A DNA stretch of 64,000 nucleotides from Kalmusia sp. IMI 367209. Its lineage: Eukaryota; Ascomycota; Dothideomycetes; Pleosporales; Didymosphaeriaceae. Position 1 is the first letter of the stretch. Each line of letters begins with the position of its first letter. The translations under genes and the position numbers were made by a program. Below, one piece after another: positions 46,749 to 57,531 of this stretch. The stretch is taken from NCBI GenBank assembly GCA_027946365.1, contig JAPEUQ010000013.1, forward strand, positions 1,116,001 to 1,180,000. Direction: 5' to 3'. The notes below the pieces were generated by a model that made no database searches, had not been told where the DNA came from, and was given only the letters and a program-made list of their open reading frames with translations.

Positions 46749-48371
46749 GGTTGGTGGTTTCGAAGGTTTGCTTTCCGAATGGTGACCCCCTTCGGATATC
46801 ACTAGAAGTTCGAGATCGTTGAGAAGAAAAGACGTTGAACGAGAATCAATCAGGAATCAGAGGTGTATTGATAGCACATAGGATATCACTTGTGTCCTGA
46901 AAGGCTCACACTCCGTACATTGTGATTCTTATATGACCTTTAGGAATGAAGTATCTCACTGCGGGTTTCCCAATTAGGACATGTCCGGATGATTTAGTAA
47001 CTCAGGCAGGCTCAGACAGGCTCCGATTGGCACGTATAGGGAGTTACACGATGAACTAGACCATGCATCAAAGATCCGGGGTAGCGTGCCTGATCTGTGG
47101 GGTTGGAAGATCACATCGTCTAGCCCCATCGGATCGACGTAATCTACGTGGCGGATCTAGTCCGTCATTCAGGCTTGCGGTACCCCCATGAAGGCATTTG
47201 GCGGTCACTCCGGTGGCTGTCAATAGAGTGAGTCCCGCTCGTTGTTGGAGAAGTACCTGCCTCTTTGAGCATAGAAGCCTGTGGAAAAAGGCTTGGGGAG
47301 CTTCTATAGCACTTAGATGCGGGTGAATCGTCATCAGTATTAGGGTTGATTGCGAACGCAGTCCTTGAAGTTCCCTTCATTTTTCGCTATGTCACTTTAG
47401 TTATGTTACGAAAGGCACGGTAGTCTTTTGAAGAAGCTTTCTCGCGTTATCGTTGTGGTGCTCTTCTTCGTCAACCGCCACCTGCATTTTGATTGCACCA
47501 CAGACATCCGCCATTCAATTAGTAGATTACCCTTCCTAGCACCAACAAATCACGCAGATGAAGGTTCGAATACTTCCTAACGATCTAAAAGTTTGATCAT
47601 TAGAACCTTACCTAAAGTAGTGTTTCCGGGTGGCCGCTACCTGGGTTGGGGTACCGCGCGCTAAGTAGTAAAATCTAGACTGATGAATGATGACTAGCGT
47701 TTAAGTCTTTACCACACCAGGGCTAGAGTTTTTGATGTAAACCTGATGATCGTGACTACCGGACTGGGGATCGAAGAGCAGTATGTTTTCAAAGTGTTGC
47801 AGAAATGAATAGCGGAGAGTGCATGTCTAATAAGCATGGCTGGCGACGCCACCAACATCCTTTTGCGTACTACTCTGTCGACAAAATTTTTTTTTTGCTT
47901 GTAACTATATAGAGTTCGACGTAAAACTTCTTTCACGGGAAAGTGATGTGCAAGGAAACCTGAAATGTAAAACAAATTATAATTACATTGAACGCCGCAA
48001 TGCCTTGAACGCTAGACGACATGCTCGACGCCTGCCTGATGCAAAACGTACTACAACCGATCTAGAACGCGACTAAGGCGCCGCTTAAACTTGCTCTCTT
48101 GCTTCTCGAACTTGCTATGCTTCTCGGCTTCGCTGGATTTACAATTGCCATGGTACTAATGGTGATGTTCATGCTTCGAGTGATGGCCAGAAAAGTGAAT
48201 AAGACTGTTTCGATGCTCTTCGGTTGGCTTTATACCAACGTGTTGCTGCTCTTCGCAACTGTCATGAATACTGTTCTTCTTGTCATCTTCACTCCCATTC
48301 TTCTCAGGTCTGACATAATGAACAAGCTCAAGTTTCCTTCAAGACTAAACATGCTCTCGGATGTTATTCAA
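46749..48371. other. Intergenic, 1.6 kb
   Basis: Contains the promoter of the MFS gene at left and the 3' end of the RE/RD-rich gene at right. A poly-T run lies near 47887-47896. The plus-strand frame at 48099-48650 overlaps the coding exon on the other strand and is not a gene. Nothing else seen. Confidence 0.45.
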
Positions 48372-51031
48372 TCACCTTCCCGCCTCAATCGCCCGCGGTC
48401 GAGAATCTCGATCTCGATCACGTTCTCGCTCTCGATCGTAATCGTCGTAGTCCCTCTCATCGTCATAGTCTCGACGCCTGTCGCCATCATCTTCGTCTCG
48501 GTAGCCACGATGGCTACGTCCATCGTGCTCTCGTCGTTCATGGTGGTCATATTCATCTTCTATAATTTGTTAGCCGTAAAGTCGATGAGGGAAGAGGTTG
48601 TAATACCTCTAGCTTCGCGAATGTTCTTGGTACGATCCGCTAATTTCTGAATATCTTCCTTCGTCAAAACCCGTAGAACGATGACGCAGTCCAAACGCTC
48701 TTCGAAGCGCTCCTTTGCTTCCTCGAGGGCTTGCGGATTTACCAATCGTCGATCAATCTTAGTCCACCGAGCATTTGGCGGAATGTCCTTCCCTTTCATA
48801 GCACTCTTGTGTGGAGCAACACCCTCACGTATGGGCTCGGGATCTTCAGGGAACTTCTCGGTCGGTTTACGAAGAATTCCCTTTGGGGCAGGTGCAGGAT
48901 CCTTTGGAGGGGTTACAATTTGAACTGCCTTACTCGGTGCATCCTGTTCTGCCAAAGAATCTGGTTCTTGGACGATATTGGTATCAAGAACGCTCGAGGA
49001 GCGCTCATCATAACGCGAATGTGGAGGCTCAGGAACGTTGGATAGGGGTTCTTGGGAACGATATTCCTCCCCACGCTCGCGAGATTTGTCTCTTGCCTCT
49101 CTTCGACGCCGACGTTCCCTCTCGCGGTCAGAGTCGCTATTGTCACGGTCGCGACCGCTCCTCTCAGCTTCTTGTTGAATCCGACGTCGGTACTCTTCAT
49201 CAGGATCAAGAGGGGCCTCCTTCGCGCTCGGGTCCGTCCTACGCTCACTATCCCGGCCACCCTGACCATCAACGTAATGACGCGGTCGTTCATCGCCGCT
49301 ACCTTCGGACGAAGGCGCCTTTCGTGACCTCCTCTCACGATCCTCGTCCTCGTACCTGCGTTCGCGAGGTTTGCGATCAGGTTCCTGAGTAGAGATATAA
49401 GGTGCAGCAGGAAGCTGCATGCGCTCTTCCGGAACTCGATCCCTACGCTCATCAGGCACTTTCTCACGTCGGTCTGCACGGCGGTCATCCGAACCCCTGT
49501 CCCTCCTATCGCGTTCATCCCATTCTTCACGCTGTTTACGCTCTCTCTCCTTTTCACGCTCTCGTTCCCGTTCCCGTTCCCGTTCCCGTTCCCGCTCGCG
49601 ATCGCGGTCACGCTCTCGATCGCGGTCACGCTCTCGATCTCTGTCGCGTGATTTCAGAAGCTCAGCAGCACCAAACGTAGCAGCGGCACCTGCAGCAGCC
49701 CCTGCCACAACTGGGGCAGCGTTTGAAACAGGTTGATTGCTTTCTCGCGGGGCCCGATCCCTATCACGTGGACGCTCGTCGTAAGTCTGCACAACGTCAC
49801 GTTCACGTGGAACTCTAGGCTCTGGCATTCTGGGCTCTGGCACCCTAGGCTCCGGCATCCTGGGCTCCGGCATCCTTGCGTCGGCACGACCTGAAGAATA
49901 ATACTGGCTTCCGTATCCGTCTGATCTGCCGCGGCTAACCTCTGTGGTAGTGGCGTTATAGATCGGTTGGTGATCAAGGGATGGCTCGCGTGCGTGACCA
50001 GCGGGCGCAATTCCGAAGCCGCGGGTAGCAACTTCACGATCTTCAAATCGATCGGTAGTGCCGTAACGCCGGTTCTCGATATCTCGGTCGCGACGGTCGT
50101 AATCTTCGTGATACGTCTCCCGTCGGTGCTCTCGAGGCTCTTGATGGATGGCTGGCGCATGGTGTCGAGTAGATGAGCTCCGTGAAGGCACAGTGTCCGG
50201 GTAAGGGTCGTACTTTGGAGCGTCTCTGGAACGCTCGATGGATGATGATCTGCCGTGATGAAGCCCGCCGTTGATCTTACTAAATCCGCGAGTTGATGGA
50301 GGAGGGCCCAGTTCTCGGTTAGAGCTTCGAGGGCCACGATCCAGCACTACACTCGACGGACGCACACCGCGCTCTATGCTACTAGCCCGGGGTCGACGCC
50401 ATGCCGGCTCGGTCTCACGATACATAGCGGCTGGATCTGTGTATGAAAAACCTTCGTCCCCAAAGTCAGTAGCCTTAACTAAAGGTTTGTGCTGGTGGTA
50501 TGTCCGACCACCACTGGTGACATTGTAGCCACGAGAGTCCCGGCGGGAGGGTTCAACAATGTCTTTTTCCGCAATGAGTTTTGCTGAGTGGCTGGCATCA
50601 TCCACGCTGTATATCCTTTTGTGCTCCCGTCGCGGAGCAGTTTGCGTGTTATAGGTATCTCCCCGATTGTCCCAAGATCGGGCCAGTGGGCTCGATGGCC
50701 GATCGTTGATATGCGTGGCATGAGTGCGGAGGGGTAGGGCGGCAGCAGGGGTAATGTTCACGTTGGGCCGCACCAAGCGATCGTCTGACTCGTTGAGTGT
50801 GTTTCGTCGTGGTCTCCCTGAATAAGAGTCGTATTTGGGCTTCGAAGATCGCGAGCTGGTCGAGTTACTTGGAGCATATGTATGTTGCGAGTAAGCGGCG
50901 CTTGACCTGGGTGAACTTGGGCGTGCATAGTAGTTGGAATCATAGTATGGGTCGAATGTCCCTGTCGAAGATCTCGCAGGGTTGTTCATACGCCCTCGGG
51001 GTGAGCCCGGTCGATAGTACCGTGAGTCCAT
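48372..51031 (-). CDS. Uncharacterised low-complexity RE/RD-rich protein
   Basis: Function unknown; probably nuclear and disordered. Exons 51031-48607 and 48559-48372 flank a 47-nt intron (GTATTA, GGCTAACA branch, TATAG), giving 870 aa from the ATG at 51031. The N-terminal half is rich in Ser, Tyr, Arg and Pro (MDSRYYRPGSPRGRM; repeated YGSQYYSS-like text). A hydrophobic Ala-rich segment (PVVAGAAAGAAATFGAAELL) is followed by a long Arg-Asp/Arg-Glu repeat. A conserved-looking segment near the end (PPNARWTKIDRRLVNPQALE, then AKERFEERLDCVIVLRVL) is the most structured part. Exon 2 adds an acidic/basic Tyr-Asp-Arg tail (DDYDRERERDRDRDSR). The true start may lie further upstream: the same frame is open to 51454, and an ATG at 51234 opens a different frame (MAGSIVVPSQSW). 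No family assigned with confidence. Confidence 0.7.
49563..49660 (-). repeat. In-frame Arg-Glu/Arg-Asp hexamer array
   Basis: Five tandem CGTTCC units (plus strand, 49563-49592) are followed by two copies of an 18-bp unit built on CGATCGCGGTCACGCTCT. They encode alternating Arg-Glu and Arg-Asp dipeptides in the low-complexity protein. Confidence 0.8.
49815..49874 (-). repeat. Four 15-bp units encoding (M/V)PEPR
   Basis: Tandem 15-bp units on the minus strand translate as MPEPR, MPEPR, VPEPR, MPEPR, followed by a partial VPRE. The units differ at a few synonymous sites and at Met/Val, so the array is not newly formed. Confidence 0.85.
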
Positions 51032-52269
51032 CCCCCCTGAGTCTGCGTAGTCGTAGTCTTGGTGACGGACTGTAGCTTTGACTTGAGCTGCTGCTGCTGT
51101 TGGGCTGGGGCAATGGGGACGGTGTTGCGGCGGGGCGGTAGAGGCGGCGGGTGCTCGCACGTGTAAGAGAGTCTCCGCACAGTCGGCGTGACTTGAGTCC
51201 AGCTCTGGGAAGGAACAACGATACTGCCCGCCATGGTGGTTAGCCAAAGGAAGGGGCAGACGAGAGCAAGGAACAGGCACAAACGCAAAAGATTCTGTGG
51301 CAAGCTCGGACGAGGAAGCGTATCGAATTTGGACGTACATTCTGGCGATATATGACGGTGAGCACAGAGCACCCACGCGGGTTCGCTGAGGTGTACAAGC
51401 GCAGGATCGAGGCGACCTCCCTCGCCAGCAGCCCGATCGCAAAGCGAATTGCAATCGCTGCCCGAAAGCGCGTGCGGGTACTGACGCCCGGCAGCTGCAG
51501 GGGGAGGGTCCGGCGTTCTCAGAATTAAGGTGAGGTTTGCAGATGCTGCTGGGGTCAACCTAGGGGGAGAGGGCCACGGCAGCAAGTGGGGTGAGGCTGC
51601 AGTGAGGGGCAGCGTGCGGTCCGGTGTGTGAGCCTGCGGATACGGGGCAGCGCAGCACAGCAGCGGAGCGGAGCGCGTGGAGGGAGGGGGGGGAAAGAGT
51701 AGCGAGAATATTAGGGATATCGTGAGGTCGTGTCTGTGGGTGTAGGGCTCCGGCCCAGTTGCGTGGGTGTAGATCCGTCAGCCATTCGACGATGACGCCC
51801 ATGGTCAAGGGTGGCGGCGCTCTGATTGGCGGGCGGGCGCGACCCTTTTTCTGCGCCCCCCCGCCGTCTCAGCATGGCCTGCCGGGCGGATAAGACGTCT
51901 GTCGCATGCTGCAACATGCTGCAAATGGATCGCTGCCGCTCCAGCCTATAACGCCGTGGGGCGGCCCTGTGTGTTCCCAGGCCCTGAAGAATTCTGTCGC
52001 GCCTTCCATTCCGCAAAGAGACACCGATCGCAGTTGCCGCTGTCAGGTCGACGCTGCCCCGCTCCTGCCTCACTTTCGCTACGGTGACCCTGCCGGAGCC
52101 CAACTAGCACGCCGAGCAGAGTCGTGATATCAAAAGCCTCACTCATTTCCGGTCTGGTTGCGGCCCGACTGCATGTGATCTTCATTTGTGCGTTGACACG
52201 TAACAACTGGATTCTCGCTGTCTTACATATATGCTGCCTCTATTGCCCCATTTGGTCGGTCCGCCTGCT
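51032..52269. other. Intergenic or leader region of the RE/RD-rich gene
   Basis: The left part (51032-51454) may be coding or leader for the minus-strand gene; two frames are open. The right part is GC-rich with short overlapping frames on both strands, none recognisable. It ends at the 3' boundary of the second MFS gene. Confidence 0.4.
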
Positions 52270-54329
52270 CTACGCGTCTTCAACATGCTGCACACCCGGA
52301 ATCGCCCCCTTCTGCACGCGTGTGTTGGCCTCAGATGCATCGTCGTTCGTGATGCGGTGGTGCTGCAGCTGCTTCGCCCGTGATGTGCGAGGCATGGTGT
52401 CTTTGACGCACCCTCGGATGATGTCCCCATCGAACAGATGATGGATCGACTCTAGTGGCACGTTTTTGGTCTCAGGGACGCAGAAGACCGTATAGATGCC
52501 CATCAGGATGCAGCAGCCGCCAAATAGCAGGAACGTCCCATATGTGATGCCACTAAGCATCAGAGGCGTGATTTTTGCAATCACCTGAGACCTCATTAGC
52601 GCCTACATGTACCAGTGACAAGTATCGTTCACTCACGAAATTGAAAAGCCACTGGGTCATCAGTGCGGCTGCCATGATGAGGGATCGAACTACGCGGTGT
52701 CAGTGTACTTGCAGCTCGTCTTTTCGCCACACACTGACGAACTTACCGTGATTGGGGGAGCACTCCGAGGCCAGCACAAAAGGTATCGGTCCCCATCCTT
52801 TGGTTACCTGTTAGCTTGACCGCCACACGTCCGTTCGATCACTTACCGAAAGAGTAAAAGACCACAAAGAGGTAGACGCATACGATCGCGAAGATACTAT
52901 TGCCGGTAAGAGGATCGCCCTCCCGCACCGGATTCACGGCCTGATTGACGCCAATGTAGAACATGGCGAACGCTTGCCCAACAGACCCAATGAGGAGTGA
53001 CCACTGCGACCTGCGTTAGAATGGGTATCCATGCTGCTATATAGCAACGAGGGCAAGCCGGTGAGGATATGCAGGCCGGACGAAAATAAGAACGCTAGAA
53101 CGTCACACGCACCTTGCGACCCAGTTGCTCTGTGAATGCCATTAGACCAATAGCTGTGACTACTATCTTCACAATGCCGTACACCCCCGTGGCAAAGAGC
53201 CCAGCCGAGGTGCCCTTTAGCCCGATTGATTGGAAAATCTGTGGCGCATAGTAGTTGATCCTAAACGTGTGCATCCATCAGTGGGCTGCTCAGCTGACAT
53301 TTGTGTGACGAGTGTGCTCACGAGTTCGTTCCGGTCCACTGTTGCCAGAACATGAGAATTACCGCGAAACTGGTACGATAGAACATTTGCTTGTTTGAGC
53401 ATGCTGCTCGTAATTGATCAGTGAGTGGTAATTTCTCGTGGCCTTGAAAGTCTTTAACAATCTCGTCCAGCTCCTGTAACACGTCAGGATCATCGACAGA
53501 CTTTCCCCGAACCTTGGCCAATGCCTGCGCCGCATCTGCTAGGCGATTCTTTTCGACGAGCCAACGCGGCGACTCATTCTCAAATACAATGCCAACCAGC
53601 AAAAGTACTCCTGGTAGCATCTGGAGGGCAAAGGGGATCCGCCATTTAGCAGCACTCAGTCCCTTGATCTGGAGGTTGATTCCATAATTGACGAAGAACG
53701 ACAGGCATATCCCAGTGACGTTGAAAAGCTGCATGCATCCAATACATCGGCCTCGAATCTCTTTGTTCGCATTTTCGCCGATATATGTCGGGACGACTGC
53801 AGAGATAAGGCCTACGCCAAATCCTCCAATGACGCGACCGACGTAGAGCTGGGCTAAGCTTGTCGTATGGATTGCGCATAATGTTTGGACCAATGACCCG
53901 ACTAAGAAGATGATGTCTGCGATGATAAGAGCCTTCTTACGTCCAAAAGTGTCGCTCACGTAGAACGAAGATAGTGCCCCAAAGAAGCATCCTGCCTAAT
54001 GCAAGCTTAGTAAAGGAGGCTTAGGTACTTCAATTAAATACACGCACTTGGAGGACAGAAACAATATTGCCTTGGAGGTTGCTAAAGTGGGGGCTGTGTT
54101 GGTCTAAATTGAACGAGTGTTGAAATGCTGGCATGGTAAGGACACCGCCTGTTCGTTTAAGCTTGTTAGCTATGAGCACGACAATGAATACGTTCGCTCG
54201 ATACACACCGATCAGACCGGTATCCCATCCGAATAGCATCCCACCAAAAGAAGCTATTCCTGTGAGAACATAGGCCCTACGATAGGCCTTGATGTTTGTC
54301 CAGACATGTCTTAGGTCGAATTTCGTCAT
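52270..54329 (-). CDS. MFS sugar-transporter-like protein (eight exons)
   Basis: Sugar porter family transporter, plasma membrane; monosaccharide or quinate-type substrate possible but undecided. Exons 54329-54209, 54148-54048, 53995-53322, 53260-53113, 53003-52847, 52797-52747, 52689-52637 and 52584-52270 give 539 aa with an intact frame. Landmarks are FGGMLFGWDTGLIGG (joined across intron 1), GCFFGALSSFYVSDTFGRKK (TM2 and the conserved loop), GRVIGGFGVGLISAVVPTYIGE, NESPRWLVEKNR, FWQQWTGTNSINYYAPQIF, GWGPIPFVLASECSP and VPETKNVPLESIHHLF. Twelve transmembrane helices are evident. The intron density is much higher than in the other MFS gene of this window. An upstream in-frame ATG at 54395 would add 22 polar residues; 54329 is preferred. 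The acceptor before exon 6 (CCAAAG) is the least certain. Confidence 0.9.
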
Positions 54330-55003
54330 GTTGTAAGAAGCACTGGTATTACGCGGGGAACTTGAAATGGTGATATGAGCGATTCGCCTTTGCATAGACA
54401 AGATAGCGAAGTCGCTAGGAAGAAATGCGGAAAGAAGACGTATGAGAGCTAAACAGTCTCAAGATAAATACCAACGGGATGTTTTTTTTTCATCCGAGGT
54501 GAAGGCAGGCACAGGTAGTGAATCTTTAGCGCTAAAGTAAGGTCCGGGGCATTTATGCGCGAATGACGTGGGGTGCGGGGACTCTTATCACGGAGTTGAG
54601 CCCAGGAGCGAACCATTTTCAAGAGCTTTGGAGAGCTGCACTGCATACAACTTCCACATGTACACATGTACATAGTATTGGATATCACCCCGCAGGCGGA
54701 CATGTAATATGTACATTGTGATGGCCGTTAAGATTCGAAATAAGGAAGGTGATACCTGTCAGCCACACCCGCAGCCTCCCGAATGTCGGTAGTCGCGTGC
54801 CCGCAGGGTTCAGTTGCCGAAATCGCTCCTACAATCAGACACCGACAATTCCCAAAACTTCAACTTTACTCACCGCCTGCACTGTTTGCAATTCGATAGG
54901 TCATCGCCTTATTTCCGCGTGATCAATTTGCTGATCCCTCCGTCTATATCCTTACAACACATCTCAAAAGTCAAAAAACCCCTTTCGAAAGAATTCAACG
55001 GTT
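54330..55003. other. Intergenic
   Basis: Promoter of the MFS gene and 3' region of the reductase gene, both on the minus strand. Short ACATGTAC-type palindromic elements occur at 54655-54675 and 54700-54716. Nothing else seen. Confidence 0.45.
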
Positions 55004-56106
55004 TCATATATTCGCTTTCTCCCTCTTCTGCTCCGGCACCTGCGTCAATAGTTTCTCGCTCTTGATCGCCGATCTCAGATTATCTAAAACTAACAGTTCC
55101 ATGTCGCGCTGTTCTTCGTGAGCCTGGTGTTCCCCCCAATGTAGGGCTATTACTCACCTGTGTCTCGTATGTCGCAGTACCAACGTGAGGCAACAGAACC
55201 ACATTCTCAGCATCAAGAAGGCCCTGGTGGACCTTTGGCTCCTCTTCAAAAACGTCAAGCCCAGCAGTCCAGACCTTTCCACTCTTCAAGGCGTCGACCA
55301 ATGCGGCCTCGTCAATCAAGGGGCCACGTGCGGTGTTAACAATGATAACGCCATCCTTCATCTTGTCGAACTCCGACCTGCCAATAATGTGTCTCGTTGA
55401 GGCATTGAGCGAGAGGTTGAGGCTCAGCACATCCGACGTCTGCAGGAGTTCGTCAAAAGTGACATACTTCGCACCGTCCTCCTCGGTCGCCGGCAGTTGC
55501 CGTCGATTGTGGTACTGAATCTTCATTCCAAACGCCTTCGCGCGATGTGCAACCGCTGCACCAATCCCACCCATGCCTAATATACCCAGCGTCTTGTTTT
55601 TCGGGTCGTGGCCGAGTGAAAAATTACCGCGCCATTTGCCTGCGACGTCAGCTCTTGTCACATCACCCTGTAGAACCCAGCGCACCTTCTCTAACAGCTT
55701 GGAATGACTGCGTAATGTTACGAAGAGCGCCCAGGATCAGGAACAATGCCACGTCTGCTGTGGCATCGTTGACTGCGATTGGCGTTGAGGACACAGCGAT
55801 ACCCCGCTTCGTACATGCAGCGATATCAATGTTATCGTACCCTGCGCCATTGTGACATATGAACTTCAACGACTTCGGCAGCGCTTCGAGGAGCTCGTCG
55901 TTGAAGTTCCCAGTATACTTGTTCGAATCATTCGATCGGTATAATGCGTATATGCCATCAAACGCGCCGGATCTGCATTTCGAAATGAAGTCGTCTCGCG
56001 TGCCGGCGGGGTATTCGTATAGCTTCGAAGTAAATTTCCCACATTCCTGCCACTCTTTTCTAGCATGTGTAAGGTCGCCGATGAGAAGAGCAGCTCGTTG
56101 CGTCAT
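55004..56106 (-). CDS. Glyoxylate/hydroxypyruvate reductase (D-2-hydroxyacid dehydrogenase)
   Basis: NAD(P)H-dependent reductase of the D-isomer-specific 2-hydroxyacid dehydrogenase family, most like enzymes that turn glyoxylate into glycolate or hydroxypyruvate into D-glycerate. Exons 56106-55686, 55639-55158 and 55108-55004 give 335 aa, the normal size. The N-terminal substrate domain (FICHNGAGYDNIDIAACTKRGI, TPIAVNDATADVALFLILG) is followed by the Rossmann domain with LGILGMGGIGAAVA. Catalytic residues are in NTARGPLIDE (Arg), DVFEEEP (Glu) and LPHVGTATYETQ (His). For the last intron the acceptor GAACAG at 55109 gives TYETQRDMELLVLDNLRSAI, which fits the family better than the closer CACCAG, which would leave a 34-nt intron and an extra AHEEQ. 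Peroxisomal targeting is not evident at the C-terminus (KREKANI). Confidence 0.92.
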
Positions 56107-57531
56107 TGCGATCGTGAATAACAACAGACTACAAAAAAAAGCAGTTGATTGCAGTCGAAGGAAAGTATAGATAAACCAGAATGTTTATCTCGGCTGGGCG
56201 CGCGACCCTTTATCACACGTTGACGTATGTCGGCGATTCTGCCGGTTCGTGTCGGTCCGAACTTCAATGGGTTGCTAGGTCGGGAAGTTTCCCCCGCATA
56301 AAAAGCTCCATGTGGGGGAGGATATTCAGATGGACCGCAAATATTCAAACAAACAATATGCGTGTGAGTAGACCTTTACCCAAAGTGTTACATGACGTGA
56401 GTAACATAATAACTATTTCATCAATCAGATTCTACATGGCCCCCTTCAGATATTGACACGCAGTTTTTGAACCGGACATGAAAATTCCGCTTTCTTCCCT
56501 ACTTTTCTACTGTCTCATTTAGGACTGATGTTCAGCCGAAAATCTAGAGATCGACAAGACTTGTACATATACCCCTCTTATATGCAGTCGTGTATCTTGT
56601 TCGCGGGAGATTGTGAAAAATGAAAATAACCTCGTTACTATGGAATGCTCGAAGAACTGTGATCGATCTCTTATATCATCAAGATCGGAAGTGATTCAAC
56701 TAGACTCTAGTTGCAAGCTACTTGCGGCATTTGAACCACGCGCCGAGGCTCGGGTCAAACGCCGACGCGCGTAGGTCTATGAAGGCCGCTAATAAGCACC
56801 ATATCTGGATACAAAGTTGGAGCGCACCGGGTGAACAAAACCCCGGACGCTATGGCAGACTACATTTTTATAGAAGCTGTTTTTTTTGGCGTACGTTAGA
56901 TGGACTTTGCATGAACAGATAAAGAGGCTTGTTTTAACGAGATTCAATAATCTTGAACTTTTCCTCTTTTCTACTTACTGTCATATATCACTTCGCAGTC
57001 TTTACTAGTGATCCGCGATAACGGGGGAGAAGCTTTGGTTGGTTCCACGACTCCAGTGTCACAGGCAAATATAGAGACCATGCGTGGAGGTTTATATAAG
57101 GGCATTTTAATTACCGATAGTTCAAATCGACGTGACGCAAGGCGTGTTGTATATCTGTAGGTTGCTGTTACACTGCACGAAGAGTTCCTAGACCAACCGT
57201 GTGCCAAGACGCGGACCCGTAGCACCGGGTCAACGACGGCTGGGCGCTCTCCGGTGGGCCCTTGCTAAGCACACGATTACTCGAGAAGCATTCACTATCC
57301 ACTCCGCCACCCGTCAACCTCGCTGTAAGCCCCTCGCTTACCGGTCATCCATGTCGCAGACAAGACCCAGCGCATCGTGTTTGCTCCACTCAGCATTTGC
57401 GCGCTGGCCTGAAGGTTGAAGATACCCGCCTGTCTCGAGTCCACCACTCTCCACCAAACCTTCCCCTCGCTTACACGATATCGATATTGGAATACTCGCA
57501 GTTTAGGGAGGACGAGAGATACAACATAGCG
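56107..57531. other. Divergent intergenic region
   Basis: 1.4 kb between the reductase (-) and the ubiquitin protease (+), so it contains both promoters. Mostly AT-rich, with no credible coding frame or RNA gene. The protease frame stays open upstream to about 57262 but without an ATG before 57532. Confidence 0.45.

Noticed and set aside
48099..48650. 183-codon hydrophobic plus-strand frame
   Set aside because: Overlaps the last exon and intron of the minus-strand RE/RD gene; the Val/Ile-rich translation is the antisense of GAC/GAT/CGA codons.
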